64,000 nt of DNA from Runella rosea (GTDB lineage: Bacteria > Bacteroidota > Bacteroidia > Cytophagales > Spirosomataceae): the NCBI RefSeq assembly GCF_003325355.1, contig NZ_CP030850.1, forward strand, positions 248,001 to 312,000. Reading direction: 5' to 3'. Numbering within the stretch: the stretch's first letter is position 1; each line of letters starts with the position of its first letter. A model generated the notes under the pieces. That model searched no databases, was not told the DNA's origin, and saw only the letters and a program-made list of their open reading frames with translations. The position numbers and the translations under genes are program-made. Positions 8,822 to 16,435 of the stretch are shown in pieces.

Positions 8822-9670
8822 ATGAAAAACATTCTCCTTCATCTTCGAATTCCGTTTTCTTTTTTCTTATTACCTATTTTTTTGTTTGCGCTCAGTCAGT
8901 CGCCGCATCCCGATACTGCTAAAGCTTGGTGGGTATTTTTCATTCTGCATTTTTTGCTCTTTCCCGCAAGCAATGCCTACAATAGCTATTACGATAAAGA
9001 TGAAGGGAGTATTGGATTACTAGAAACGCCTCCACCCGTCACCAAAGAATTGTATTACGTTGCGTGGGTTTTTGATATTCTGGCATTGGTATTGGGTTGG
9101 TTGCTTGTGGGCGAATCATTTACGGGGTATTTGCTGATTTATGGTTTTATTTCAAAGGCCTACAGTCATCCATTGGTTCGGTTGAAAAAGTACCCAATTT
9201 TGAGTTGGGTTGTAGTTACCATTTTTCAGGGTGCGCTTACGTACTTGGCGGTGTTTCAATCCATCAATAATCTGCAAACCTTTGAATCGCTTATTCCGCA
9301 ATTATTACCCGCCTTGGTCTGTACCTCAAATTTGTTGGCTATTTATCCGCTTACGCAGGTGTACCAACACGAAGAAGATGCCAAACGCGGCGACATGACC
9401 ATGAGCCGACTGCTGGGGATTAGGGGAACATTTATTAATGCTTGTTTTTGGCTACTGCTGTCGGGAGGTGGTTACATGGCTTATTTTGGGTTTACATTAC
9501 CGCTATTGTTCTTGGTAATTTTGCTCTTTCCGTTGTTGGCTTTTTTTGGATGGTGGACTTGGAAGACATGGCAAGACGAACGGAATGCTAATTTCAGAAA
9601 TACCATGTGGTTAAATGTGTTGGCGAGTGTATGTCTCAATATTTTTTTTGGAATCCTCTGTTTTTTATGA
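8822..9670 (+). CDS. UbiA-superfamily prenyltransferase-like membrane protein
   Basis: 282 residues, about eight or nine membrane helices. The two Asp-rich Mg-pyrophosphate motifs of UbiA enzymes are recognisable: NAYNSYYDKDEG (about residues 51-62) and QHEEDAKRGDMTMSRLLG (about 181-198). Family members transfer polyprenyl or similar groups to aromatic or lipid acceptors in the membrane. The acceptor cannot be read from the sequence, and no quinone-pathway gene is adjacent. A bidirectional terminator follows 35 nt after the stop. Confidence 0.75.
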   Translation: MKNILLHLRIPFSFFLLPIFLFALSQSPHPDTAKAWWVFFILHFLLFPASNAYNSYYDKDEGSIGLLETPPPVTKELYYVAWVFDILALVLGWLLVGESFTGYLLIYGFISKAYSHPLVRLKKYPILSWVVVTIFQGALTYLAVFQSINNLQTFESLIPQLLPALVCTSNLLAIYPLTQVYQHEEDAKRGDMTMSRLLGIRGTFINACFWLLLSGGGYMAYFGFTLPLLFLVILLFPLLAFFGWWTWKTWQDERNANFRNTMWLNVLASVCLNIFFGILCFL

Positions 9671-9705
9671 CGTGCCTAACATTCTGATAATCATGTGTAC
9701 AGCTT

Positions 9706-9744
9706 AAAATGGGCTTTTTTTATTCAAAAAAAGCCCATTTTTTT
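9706..9744. terminator. Bidirectional intrinsic terminator
   Basis: AAAATGGGCTTTTTTT (9706-9721) pairs perfectly with AAAAAAAGCCCATTTT across a 4-nt loop. A and T tracts flank both sides, so it works on either strand. Confidence 0.85.
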
Positions 9745-9753
9745 GAATAAAAA

Positions 9754-9785
9754 CTTGCATCATATACATCAAAAGACTACTTTTG
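9754..9785 (+). promoter_or_regulatory. Promoter of the tRNA-Gly gene
   Basis: TTG at 9755-9757 and a perfect TACTTTTG at 9778-9785, with a 20-nt spacer. Predicted start near 9789, 23 nt before the tRNA. Confidence 0.75.
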
Positions 9786-9811
9786 CACCACCAAATCACG
9801 GTAAAACATAC

Positions 9812-9887
9812 GCGAAAGTAGCTCAGCTGGTAGAGCGCGACCTTGCCAAGGTCGAGGTCGCGGGTTCGAACCCCGTCTTTCGCTCCA
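9812..9887 (+). tRNA. tRNA-Gly (GCC)
   Basis: 76 nt including an encoded CCA (9885-9887). The acceptor stem GCGAAAG pairs with CTTTCGC. The anticodon stem CGACC/GGTCG encloses TTGCCAA, with anticodon GCC at 9845-9847. The T arm contains GGTTCGAACCC. Confidence 0.97.
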
Positions 9888-9888
9888 A

Positions 9889-9914
9889 GCACCGCCGAAA
9901 ACGGTGCTTTTTTT
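9889..9914 (+). terminator. Terminator-like hairpin between the two tRNA genes
   Basis: GCACCG (9889-9894) and CGGTGC (9902-9907) form a 6-bp stem followed by seven T. It starts two bases after the CCA of tRNA-Gly, so it may also act in 3'-end processing. tRNA-Leu would depend on read-through or its own promoter. Confidence 0.7.
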
Positions 9915-9936
9915 ATCAACAATAAAATCACCGCCC

Positions 9937-10022
9937 GCCGGGGTGGTGGAACTGGTAGACACGCAGGACTTAAAATCCTGTGAGCCGAAACGCTCGTACG
10001 GGTTCGATTCCCGTCCCCGGTA
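9937..10022 (+). tRNA. tRNA-Leu (TAA)
   Basis: 86-nt class II tRNA with a long variable arm. The acceptor stem GCCGGGG pairs with CCCCGGT (terminal G-U). The anticodon stem CAGGA/TCCTG encloses CTTAAAA, with anticodon TAA at 9971-9973. The T arm contains GGGTTCGATTCCC. Unlike tRNA-Gly, no CCA is encoded (the next bases are CTT), so it needs CCA addition. Confidence 0.96.
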
Positions 10023-10041
10023 CTTAAAGTACAAGTAAGAG

Positions 10042-10080
10042 AAGCCTAAAACGTTGTAAAATAGCGTTTTAGGCTTTTTT
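10042..10080 (+). terminator. Intrinsic terminator after tRNA-Leu
   Basis: AAGCCTAAAACG (10042-10053) pairs perfectly with CGTTTTAGGCTT, with an 11-nt loop and a T run to 10080. Confidence 0.9.
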
Positions 10081-10132
10081 GCTTGTCTTTGTTTTCCCTT
10101 CTGCTGACGGTTTTTCGGGTCAATTCCAAAAA

Positions 10133-10163
10133 GTTGTGGAGAGCGTTGTATTTTTTAGGTTTG
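10133..10163 (+). promoter_or_regulatory. Consensus promoter in a gene-free region
   Basis: GTTG at 10133-10136 and a perfect TAGGTTTG at 10156-10163, spaced exactly 19 nt (10137-10155). No ORF follows before the strong palindromic terminator at 10426-10466. Confidence 0.65.
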
Positions 10164-10166
10164 TGT

Positions 10167-10466
10167 TTTAATTAAACCTTTTTTACCTCTGATTCAGTTT
10201 TTACTTTCTGCGTTTATTCTGGAAAATTTTACGCTTACTGCCGTTTGTGTCATCATCAAAGCGTTTGGAAATCAATGCAGAGGGGATGGAATGTTGAATG
10301 CATCCTTTACCTTCTAACGCAATTATATGCTAACTTCAAGTTGCTTTCTAAACTCTTTTTGCCTTGATCTATGGAGGGCGTTGATGGTGCCCTATTAACG
10401 TTACGCTACGAATCCCTAAGCATTGGCATTAAAAAGGCCAAGCAATTTGCTTGGCCTTTTTAATGC
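10167..10466 (+). ncRNA. Candidate noncoding RNA, about 300 nt
   Basis: Bounded by the consensus promoter (start near 10167) and a terminator palindrome whose 20-bp arms (10426-10445 and 10447-10466) match perfectly. The core GGCCAAGCAA...TTGCTTGGCC is followed by a T run. No ORF of useful length lies between. An internal hairpin AGGGC/GCCCT (10375-10393) sits about 30 nt before the terminator. I could not match it to tmRNA, RNase P RNA or SRP RNA motifs; a 6S-like or regulatory RNA is possible but unproven. The terminator is symmetric, so it could also serve minus-strand transcripts. Confidence 0.45.
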
Positions 10467-10676
10467 TTTATTTATTTTATTAGTAATAAGAATCACAACC
10501 GTGGCATAGAACCATTCTCCACTTTCTATCAGCCCATACAAAATCATCAAGCTAAATGCCTTAATGTTTTGTGTGTCCTTCCCTTACTAGCGACTCAAGC
10601 TTTGGTATTTTACATCCTAAGATTGATGGAGATTCAATTGTAGATGCAAACCAAAGATTGCTTCAATTAATAACGA

Positions 10677-10886
10677 TTATTGCTCCAGACCTTGCGGCAC
10701 AATTAACCGATCCCCGTACTTTTCCCGTTTTAGGGATAGTGACTTAGGGTCAAAGGTGATGGTAAAACTTTTAACGGGGTCTTTGACTAGACAGGTGATA
10801 AACCAAGACGGATCTTGTTTGATTTCATTCACGTCCCGCTTATTGCCTTTCATCGAAGAGGAGCCGTTTCTGTTGTTTGAAGCCAT
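10677..10886 (-). CDS. Small hypothetical protein (69 residues), uncertain
   Basis: Encodes 69 residues: a Ser/Asn-rich N-terminus (MASNNRNGSSSMKG), then a more ordered part with WFITCLVKDPVKSFTITFD. Codon choice resembles neighbouring genes, and the residue composition looks protein-like. I see no recognisable family and no consensus promoter upstream. It could be a real small gene or the remnant of a decayed one. A 10-bp inverted repeat lies upstream at 10976-11007. Confidence 0.35.
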   Translation of the reverse strand: MASNNRNGSSSMKGNKRDVNEIKQDPSWFITCLVKDPVKSFTITFDPKSLSLKREKYGDRLIVPQGLEQ

Positions 10887-10975
10887 AGGTGCATTTATAT
10901 AATTAGTACTATATTATACCTAACACCCGTATGACAATAAACGTGCTATGTTATTGATTATCTTTAGTAAATACT

Positions 10976-11007
10976 TTTGAAGTACGGTTGCTGGGTTGTA
11001 CTTCAAA
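10976..11007. repeat. Inverted repeat, possible 3' hairpin of the Band-7 transcript
   Basis: TTTGAAGTAC and GTACTTCAAA, 10-bp perfect arms with a 12-nt loop, 159 nt downstream of the stop of the minus-strand Band-7 gene. No T run adjoins it on the minus strand. Otherwise I see nothing in 10887-11165. Confidence 0.4.
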
Positions 11008-11165
11008 CTGAAAATAGTGATAAAAAGAGCCTTTATTCTCTTAAAATGGCACCTAAAAGGATATTTTTGGTCTTTTGCATTCAATTTCTTTTTAATAAAT
11101 ATTTAACGAAACTCTTCACGCACCGCTTCAATAAGTAGATTGTAGATGGTTAGCTCGCGCTGGGT

Positions 11166-11954
11166 TTATTGCTGGCCTAAGATAATAGGGGTGCGGCCAT
11201 CCGTGATGATTACTTTATTTTGGGTATTACGAATGGCTTCAATCCATTGCTCTTGCAATACCCTTGGTTCAAGGCCGCTTGCTTTTACTCGGTTGGCTTC
11301 GGCCTCAATTTTGGCTTTTTCTAAGTTCATGCGTGCTACTTCCAATTCGTTTTTTACCTGTTCGGCCTGTTGTTTGGCGTTGTTTCGGCGTTCGATGGCT
11401 TCGGCCATCGAGGTTGGGGGCTTAAGACCACTGGTCAGGGACGTAAGGGTGAAAAATTTTCCCTCAAAATCTTTTTTTAAGCGTATCTCAACCGACTGTT
11501 CAAAATGATTCAAGTTGTTCATTAAGCTATCGGTGCTGAAATTGCGGGCTTCTTCGCGATAGGCATTGACCACCAGTGCATTCAGAACGGCCCCTTCGAT
11601 GTTGTCCATAATTGTATTTTCATCATCAATTCCTACGTGTTTGTAGTTGAAGATAATATCGGCGCCTTTGGTTCGAATTGCCTGATAGGTGAGAGAAGGG
11701 TCGACTGTAAAGACGCCTGCATCTTTGGCGGTAATGACTACTTCTGCGGGGTCTGCTTTTTGTTCAAACATAGGTACTTGATAAAGTTCTGTTCCAGGGC
11801 CGAGTAGACCCTGAGAGCCTGTCACGACCGAGAAATCGCCCCGGCCTTCGCGGCCGTAATTTTTCATAAGTACCCCTTCATAATTGGGCTGTACACGAGT
11901 ACAACCCGTCAGAACCACGATAAACAAGAATGGATAGATTAGTTTGTTTTTCAT
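11166..11954 (-). CDS. SPFH/Band-7 (prohibitin-like) lipoprotein
   Basis: 262 residues. A lipoprotein signal peptide ends in LTGC (Cys about 18), so it is membrane-anchored outside the cytoplasm. The Band-7 domain follows (VQPNYEGVLMKNYG, then VVITAKDAGVFTVDPSLTYQA), with a C-terminal Ala/Glu/Lys-rich helix (about 185-235) typical of stomatin/prohibitin oligomers. The family forms large membrane rings or scaffolds. Its start codon overlaps the stop of a 56-residue membrane protein (ATGA), so the two are translationally coupled. Confidence 0.85.
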   Translation of the reverse strand: MKNKLIYPFLFIVVLTGCTRVQPNYEGVLMKNYGREGRGDFSVVTGSQGLLGPGTELYQVPMFEQKADPAEVVITAKDAGVFTVDPSLTYQAIRTKGADIIFNYKHVGIDDENTIMDNIEGAVLNALVVNAYREEARNFSTDSLMNNLNHFEQSVEIRLKKDFEGKFFTLTSLTSGLKPPTSMAEAIERRNNAKQQAEQVKNELEVARMNLEKAKIEAEANRVKASGLEPRVLQEQWIEAIRNTQNKVIITDGRTPIILGQQ

Positions 11955-12121
11955 TTTTTAAAATAGTTAGCGTAAGGGAAAAGAATTAAAAGGATGATAT
12001 GAAGTAAGCCCGTGGCCCAGCCTGCAAAAGGGTAAGGACCTCTGAATACCCAAAAATGGAACCAGAAAAGCAGGACATTGACTAAAAGAAAAATCAATGT
12101 GCGTAAAAGGGTATTTTTCAT
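11951..12121 (-). CDS. 56-residue two-helix membrane protein coupled to the Band-7 gene
   Basis: ATG at 12121, stop TGA at 11951-11953. It encodes 56 residues beginning MKNTLLRTLIFLLVNV and ending LFPYANYFKK. Two hydrophobic helices (about 8-26 and 34-50) are separated by a short FRGPYPFAGW loop. The stop overlaps the ATG of the Band-7 gene as ATGA in another frame, which argues strongly that it is a real expressed gene. No family recognised. By position it may be a small partner or membrane anchor of the Band-7 complex; that is an inference. Confidence 0.7.
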   Translation of the reverse strand: MKNTLLRTLIFLLVNVLLFWFHFWVFRGPYPFAGWATGLLHIILLILFPYANYFKK

Positions 12122-12407
12122 AGAAAAAAGGTTTGTTAGGGAAATAGAATAACTAAAATAGGCAAAACAAGTATCCGTTTGTAAGGGTGATTCAGTTTAT
12201 TATTATTCGGTTAAATTATTTAGATAATAATCATTTCGACAGGGATTGGAGTCTATGAGCCAAGGTGTTTTTGGATACAAAAGATAATTTTTGGTAAAGA
12301 CTCGTTGGGCTCAGGTTTTAAAATTTGCATTAGTTGTTTTGTAAGGTATTGAAAATGAGGTTTTTGTTTTTGCTTTATTTTAATTGATATGATATATCAT
12401 GGATATT

Positions 12408-12440
12408 TTTGTCTATTCTTCGTCGTGTGGGCTATCTTTG
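12408..12440 (+). promoter_or_regulatory. Promoter of the RND/MMPL transporter gene
   Basis: TTTG at 12408-12411 and a perfect TATCTTTG at 12433-12440, spacer 21 nt, 25 nt before the ATG. The rest of the divergent gap 12122-12464 is AT-rich with no ORF or RNA that I can support. Confidence 0.65.
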
Positions 12441-12464
12441 CACCTCTAAAAAGTTATCCTACCT

Positions 12465-14780
12465 ATGTGGAATAAAATTGCGGCAGGCATCATTCGTTTT
12501 CGGTTTGCGTGGATTGTATTGATCTTTGTAACAGTAGCATATATGGGTTATGAAGGAAGTAAAATCGAACTTTCTTATCAAATGGCTCGTATTTTACCCC
12601 CCAATGACCCCATCGAAAAAGAATATCAGGAGTTTAGGAAGGTGTTTGGGGAAGATGGCGCTATCATGGTGATAGGCTGGCAGGACCCCAACTTGTTTGA
12701 ACTCACTAAATTTCGGAACTGGTACGGGCTTGCGGAGCGTATCAAGGCCATGAAAGGCATTAAGAATGTGCTTTCGCTCGGTCATTTATACAAAGTAGAA
12801 CGAAATGACAGCCTGAGCAAATTTGAATTTAAACCGCTTTTTACGCAACTACCTTCTACTCAGGCGGAGATGGACAGCCTGAAAAATCAGGTTAAAAAAC
12901 TTCCCTTTTATGAAGGATTGGCCATCAATTCCAAAACCAATTCGACGCTTATTGTTATTACATTTAATGACAAAGACCTAAACTCTTCGCGCCGAATTAC
13001 GATTGTGGAGGAAATTAAGGCGATGGCCGATGAGTTTTCGATAAAAAATAAAACCGACCTTCACTATTCAGGAATGCCGTTTATTCGGACGGTCATCATG
13101 AAAAAAATATCGGGCGAGCTCAAGCTTTTTATGGCCTTAGCGGTGTTGGTGACGGCATTTATCCTCTGGCTTTTTTTTAGATCGCTTCGGCTTACGCTCT
13201 TGTCGATTGGTGTGGTATTGATGGGGGTGATTTTCTCCGTTGGTTTACTCCAGTTATTTGGGTATAAAATTACGGCTTTAACTGGCCTTATCCCGCCGCT
13301 CTTGATTGTGATTGGAGTGCCTAACTGTGTTTTTCTGTTGAATAAATACCAGCTGGAACTCAAAACGCACGGAAATAAAGACGAAGCGATTAAGGAAATG
13401 ATTTGCCAGATTGGACTTTCTATTTTTCTGGCCAATATTACGACCGCCATTGGTTTTGGGGTGTTTTATTTTACCAACAGTGCCTTGCTGGTTGAGTTTG
13501 GCATCGTGGCTTCCATTTGTGTGATGGTTACGTACGTACTTTGTTTGGTGCTTTTGCCCATCACGTTGCATTATATGAATCTACCCAAAGCGCGGCATTT
13601 GAAGCATTTGGAAGGAAAATGGGCCAAAGGCTTCCTGACCAAAGTTGATTATCTAGTACACAATCACCGTCGGGCTATTTATGGTGCCATGGTGGTGGTG
13701 ATTCTGGTCTCGGCGTATGGGATGACCAAAATTAAAGCCGTGGGGTACATCGTGGATGACCTTCCGCAAAATGACCCCGTTTACGTGGACCTTCGTTTTT
13801 TTGAGTCTAACTTCAACGGAGTTTTGCCTTTTGAAGTAATGATTGATACCAAACAGCCCAACGGAGTATTTGGCAATCAGGCACAGGTGTTGTACAAAAT
13901 CAAGGCATTACAAAACGAAATGGCTGATTTTAAAGAGTTTTCTAAGCCTGTTTCGGTGGTTGAGGCATCGCGGTTTTTGTATCAGGCGTATCGGGGAGGC
14001 GAAGCCAAATATTACGTGTTGCCGGGGGCATTAGAGTTATCAAAATTGACCGATTATGTGCAGGGAGACAACCGCGGCGTAAAACAATTAAACTCATTTA
14101 TGAACGAAGACCGCAGTATTACGCGGGTGAGTTTTCAAATGGCAGATGTAGGCTCGGAGCGAATCAAAGACTTAATCAATCAAATACGCCCCAAAGTTGA
14201 CTCTATCTTTAACCCGGCTCAGTATAAAGTCAGCCTGACTGGGCACAGTCTTGTGTTTTTGAAAAGCAATGATTATCTGCTGGGCAATTTGTACGAAAGT
14301 TTGTTGATTGCCATCGTTTTGATTGCCATTGTCGGGATGGTACTTTTCCGTTCGATTCCCATTATTTTGCTATCCAAACTTCCGTGTCTCATTCCTTTGG
14401 CCTTAACGGCGGGGATTATGGGGTACTTTAATATCCATTTTAAGCCCACTACGATTCTGGTTTTCAGCATTACTTTTGGTATTGCTTCCGACGGTACGGT
14501 TTATTTTTTAACGCGTTACCGTCAGGAACTCTACCAACGCGGACGCACAGCCTCGGAGGCGGTCTCACAGGCCATTTTCGGAACAGGATTAAGCATGATT
14601 TATACCGCTATCATTCTATTCTGCGGCTTTTCTATTTTTGCAGCTTCCAGTTTTGGCGGTACAGCGGCCATGGGCGTGATGGTTTCAATCACTTTATTGG
14701 TGGCTATGTGTACAAACTTGATTCTGCTGCCAGCCTTGTTGTTGTCAATTGCAAAAAGGCAAAAAGAGCGTCCGTCGTAG
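12465..14780 (+). CDS. RND-superfamily (MMPL/patched-type) transporter
   Basis: 771 residues. One N-terminal helix (about 15-30), a periplasmic domain (about 40-205), a five-helix bundle (about 215-375), then the same layout repeated from helix 405 onward, giving the two-fold RND plan with about 12 helices. Family patches include YSGMPFIRT and YKVSLTGHSLVFLKSNDYLLGNL ahead of the two bundles, and FGIASDGTVYFLTRYRQEL in the second. Proteins of this type export lipids or hydrophobic compounds by proton motive force. Substrate unknown; no membrane-fusion or TolC partner is adjacent. Confidence 0.85.
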   Translation: MWNKIAAGIIRFRFAWIVLIFVTVAYMGYEGSKIELSYQMARILPPNDPIEKEYQEFRKVFGEDGAIMVIGWQDPNLFELTKFRNWYGLAERIKAMKGIKNVLSLGHLYKVERNDSLSKFEFKPLFTQLPSTQAEMDSLKNQVKKLPFYEGLAINSKTNSTLIVITFNDKDLNSSRRITIVEEIKAMADEFSIKNKTDLHYSGMPFIRTVIMKKISGELKLFMALAVLVTAFILWLFFRSLRLTLLSIGVVLMGVIFSVGLLQLFGYKITALTGLIPPLLIVIGVPNCVFLLNKYQLELKTHGNKDEAIKEMICQIGLSIFLANITTAIGFGVFYFTNSALLVEFGIVASICVMVTYVLCLVLLPITLHYMNLPKARHLKHLEGKWAKGFLTKVDYLVHNHRRAIYGAMVVVILVSAYGMTKIKAVGYIVDDLPQNDPVYVDLRFFESNFNGVLPFEVMIDTKQPNGVFGNQAQVLYKIKALQNEMADFKEFSKPVSVVEASRFLYQAYRGGEAKYYVLPGALELSKLTDYVQGDNRGVKQLNSFMNEDRSITRVSFQMADVGSERIKDLINQIRPKVDSIFNPAQYKVSLTGHSLVFLKSNDYLLGNLYESLLIAIVLIAIVGMVLFRSIPIILLSKLPCLIPLALTAGIMGYFNIHFKPTTILVFSITFGIASDGTVYFLTRYRQELYQRGRTASEAVSQAIFGTGLSMIYTAIILFCGFSIFAASSFGGTAAMGVMVSITLLVAMCTNLILLPALLLSIAKRQKERPS

Positions 14781-14829
14781 CATCAGAAGTACTTTTAAGC
14801 ATTCATCACCGCAAAGAATTAAAAAACTA

Positions 14830-14871
14830 CCCCGACAATTCAGGACAGCACGGTCTGCCGAATTGTCGGGG
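14830..14871. terminator. Hairpin between convergent genes
   Basis: CCCCGACAATTC (14830-14841) and GAATTGTCGGGG (14860-14871), 12-bp perfect arms. On the minus strand it is followed within a few bases by six T, so it mainly terminates the M24 peptidase gene. Confidence 0.75.
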
Positions 14872-14877
14872 TTTGTA

Positions 14878-16224
14878 TTACTTCACATTCGTCAATTTTC
14901 TTGGGATGGTAAAGACTTCGGTTTGGCGTCCGTCCAAATAGCGGAAACCATCGGCGGTGTAGTAACCGTCTTCTTCGAGCATGATTCGGATGATTTTTTT
15001 CCATTCGGCAATTTCCACCGCGGCATTGAGCTCAATGGAATAACCCGTATTGGGAAACAAAGGATAATCGCCAGGACCGGGAACTCCCTTCTGCTGGTCC
15101 CACATGCCAATCGTTGGCCCCGCTGCGTGGCCGTGAACACCAATAGGGTGGGAGTAAATACTGGCCGTAATACCTTCTTTTTTTGCCTGTTCGAGCGCAC
15201 CCAACAGCATTTGATTGCCCGTTACGCCAGCCTTAAACCGTTCGGTCAAAAGGTCTTGCAGGCGATTCCCTTGCGCAAAAGCCTTTTTGATAAATTCTGG
15301 TACTTCAGACTCGCCCGGACGGAGGATGTAGGCGTGCTGTTGTTGGTCGGTATTGAGTCGCAAATATGTAATGCCAAAATCACAGTGAATCAAATCGCCG
15401 GGCATAATGACCTGCTTATCAGGGCGCTTGGAAAACGTGCGTAAATGGTCAAAATTGGCGGGGTCGTGGCGTTGAATGTCGACCGTAGGATGAAACCACG
15501 TTTCAAGCCCTAAATCAGTTACTTTTTGGCGCATCCACCACACCACGTCGTCGGTGGTAGTAATGCCCGGATGAATAACTTTTTCGGAAAAAGCTTCCTC
15601 AATAATTTCGTGTGAAATACGGCAAATCAAGGGGTAAAGGGCTGCTTCTTTTTCGGAGCGAGTTTCGAGCCAAGCCACCGCCAAACGGTCGGCAGATACG
15701 ATTTTAGCTTTTTGTTTTTCGGATAAATTAGCCATCAATTCTTTCTGCTCAGTATAGGTCAAACCGTCGGCATGACCGTAATCTTTGGAGAAATTGAGGG
15801 CGATTTTTTTGGGATTGCGCTCTTCAATCACTTTGCCCAATGCCAACCATTGATTGGGCTGTACGTTGATGTCCCATTCACCTTTTAGCAAGTTTCCTAC
15901 GTCGTAGCGAGCAATGGCCAGTTTTTCCAATGGTTTATCTCCTCCTGCGTCAAAAAATACCATGATGGTACGGCGGCGAGCCGATAGCCACGTGCTTGGT
16001 AGCATGGTTTTCATGACGGGGTCTTCGTTATATTCACGCGAGACGATTACCCACATGTCTATCCCTTCGCGCCGCATGAGTTGGGGGAGGAGGTTGGTGA
16101 GGCGATCTTCCAAAATCTCATCAATCACGCGGGCCCGTTCGCGCTCGGGCAGGATTGGATATTGGGCAAAAAGTGTTGTAGAAGAGAAAAGAGTTAAGAA
16201 GAGATAGAATAATGATTTTCTCAT
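14878..16224 (-). CDS. Secreted M24-family metallopeptidase (Xaa-Pro aminopeptidase-like)
   Basis: 448 residues from ATG 16224. An upstream in-frame extension to 16311 runs into an intergenic repeat and lacks a signal, so the start that gives MRKSLFYLFLTLFSSTTLFAQ is preferred. The pita-bread peptidase half (about 210-430) shows HCDFGITYLRLNTDQQ (metal Asp residues), SHPIGVHGHAAGPTIG (His), IELNAAVEI (Glu) and a final QTEVFTIP (Glu). A creatinase-like N-terminal domain precedes it. The signal peptide places it in the periplasm or outside, where it could trim proline-containing peptides. Confidence 0.85.
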   Translation of the reverse strand: MRKSLFYLFLTLFSSTTLFAQYPILPERERARVIDEILEDRLTNLLPQLMRREGIDMWVIVSREYNEDPVMKTMLPSTWLSARRRTIMVFFDAGGDKPLEKLAIARYDVGNLLKGEWDINVQPNQWLALGKVIEERNPKKIALNFSKDYGHADGLTYTEQKELMANLSEKQKAKIVSADRLAVAWLETRSEKEAALYPLICRISHEIIEEAFSEKVIHPGITTTDDVVWWMRQKVTDLGLETWFHPTVDIQRHDPANFDHLRTFSKRPDKQVIMPGDLIHCDFGITYLRLNTDQQQHAYILRPGESEVPEFIKKAFAQGNRLQDLLTERFKAGVTGNQMLLGALEQAKKEGITASIYSHPIGVHGHAAGPTIGMWDQQKGVPGPGDYPLFPNTGYSIELNAAVEIAEWKKIIRIMLEEDGYYTADGFRYLDGRQTEVFTIPRKLTNVK

Positions 16225-16240
16225 TTGTTGATTTGTTTTA

Positions 16241-16305
16241 ACCACAGAGAGAAGGAGAAACACAGAGGTTAAGTTTGTCTCTGTATTGCTCCTTTTCTCT
16301 GTGGT
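16241..16305. repeat. Imperfect palindromic intergenic repeat (ACCACAGAGA type)
   Basis: ACCACAGAGAGAAGGAG (16241-16257) and CTCCTTTTCTCTGTGGT (16289-16305) pair with one mismatch. Inside them CACAGAG/CTCTGT arms pair again, giving a long hairpin. It lies between the divergent peptidase and GNAT genes. Similar CACAGAG-rich palindromes are known as dispersed repeats in many bacteria. Confidence 0.7.
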
Positions 16306-16363
16306 AAGCATTTTTGTGGTTAATAGTTTGTTTGAATCGTGCCAAGCAAAGATAAAACCTTTA

Positions 16364-16395
16364 TTTGGCTTGTTGAAAGCCTATTATTACTTTTG
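16364..16395 (+). promoter_or_regulatory. Promoter of the GNAT gene
   Basis: TTTG at 16364-16367 and a perfect TACTTTTG at 16388-16395, spacer 20 nt. The start near 16399 rules out the upstream in-frame ATG at 16286 and supports ATG 16436. Confidence 0.75.
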
Positions 16396-16435
16396 TGAGC
16401 GAATTACAGAGCCTTTCAGGGTTACAAATAAAAGG

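Noticed and set aside
9695-10034. Short frames on both strands across the tRNA region
   Set aside because: They run through two well-formed tRNAs and their terminators.
9812-10080. Integration site of a mobile element at the tRNA genes
   Set aside because: No integrase, no direct repeat of a tRNA 3' end and no foreign-looking genes follow; the next kilobase is simply gene-poor.
14749-15444. 231-codon plus-strand frame inside the M24 peptidase gene
   Set aside because: The minus-strand gene has all family motifs; the plus frame starts inside the transporter's end and shows no protein-like pattern.
16225-16311. 29-codon N-terminal extension of the M24 peptidase
   Set aside because: It is encoded by the palindromic repeat and would mask the signal peptide beginning MRKSLFYLF.
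16286-16435. N-terminal 50-codon extension of the GNAT gene
   Set aside because: A strong promoter (16364-16395) lies inside it, and the extension partly covers an intergenic repeat.
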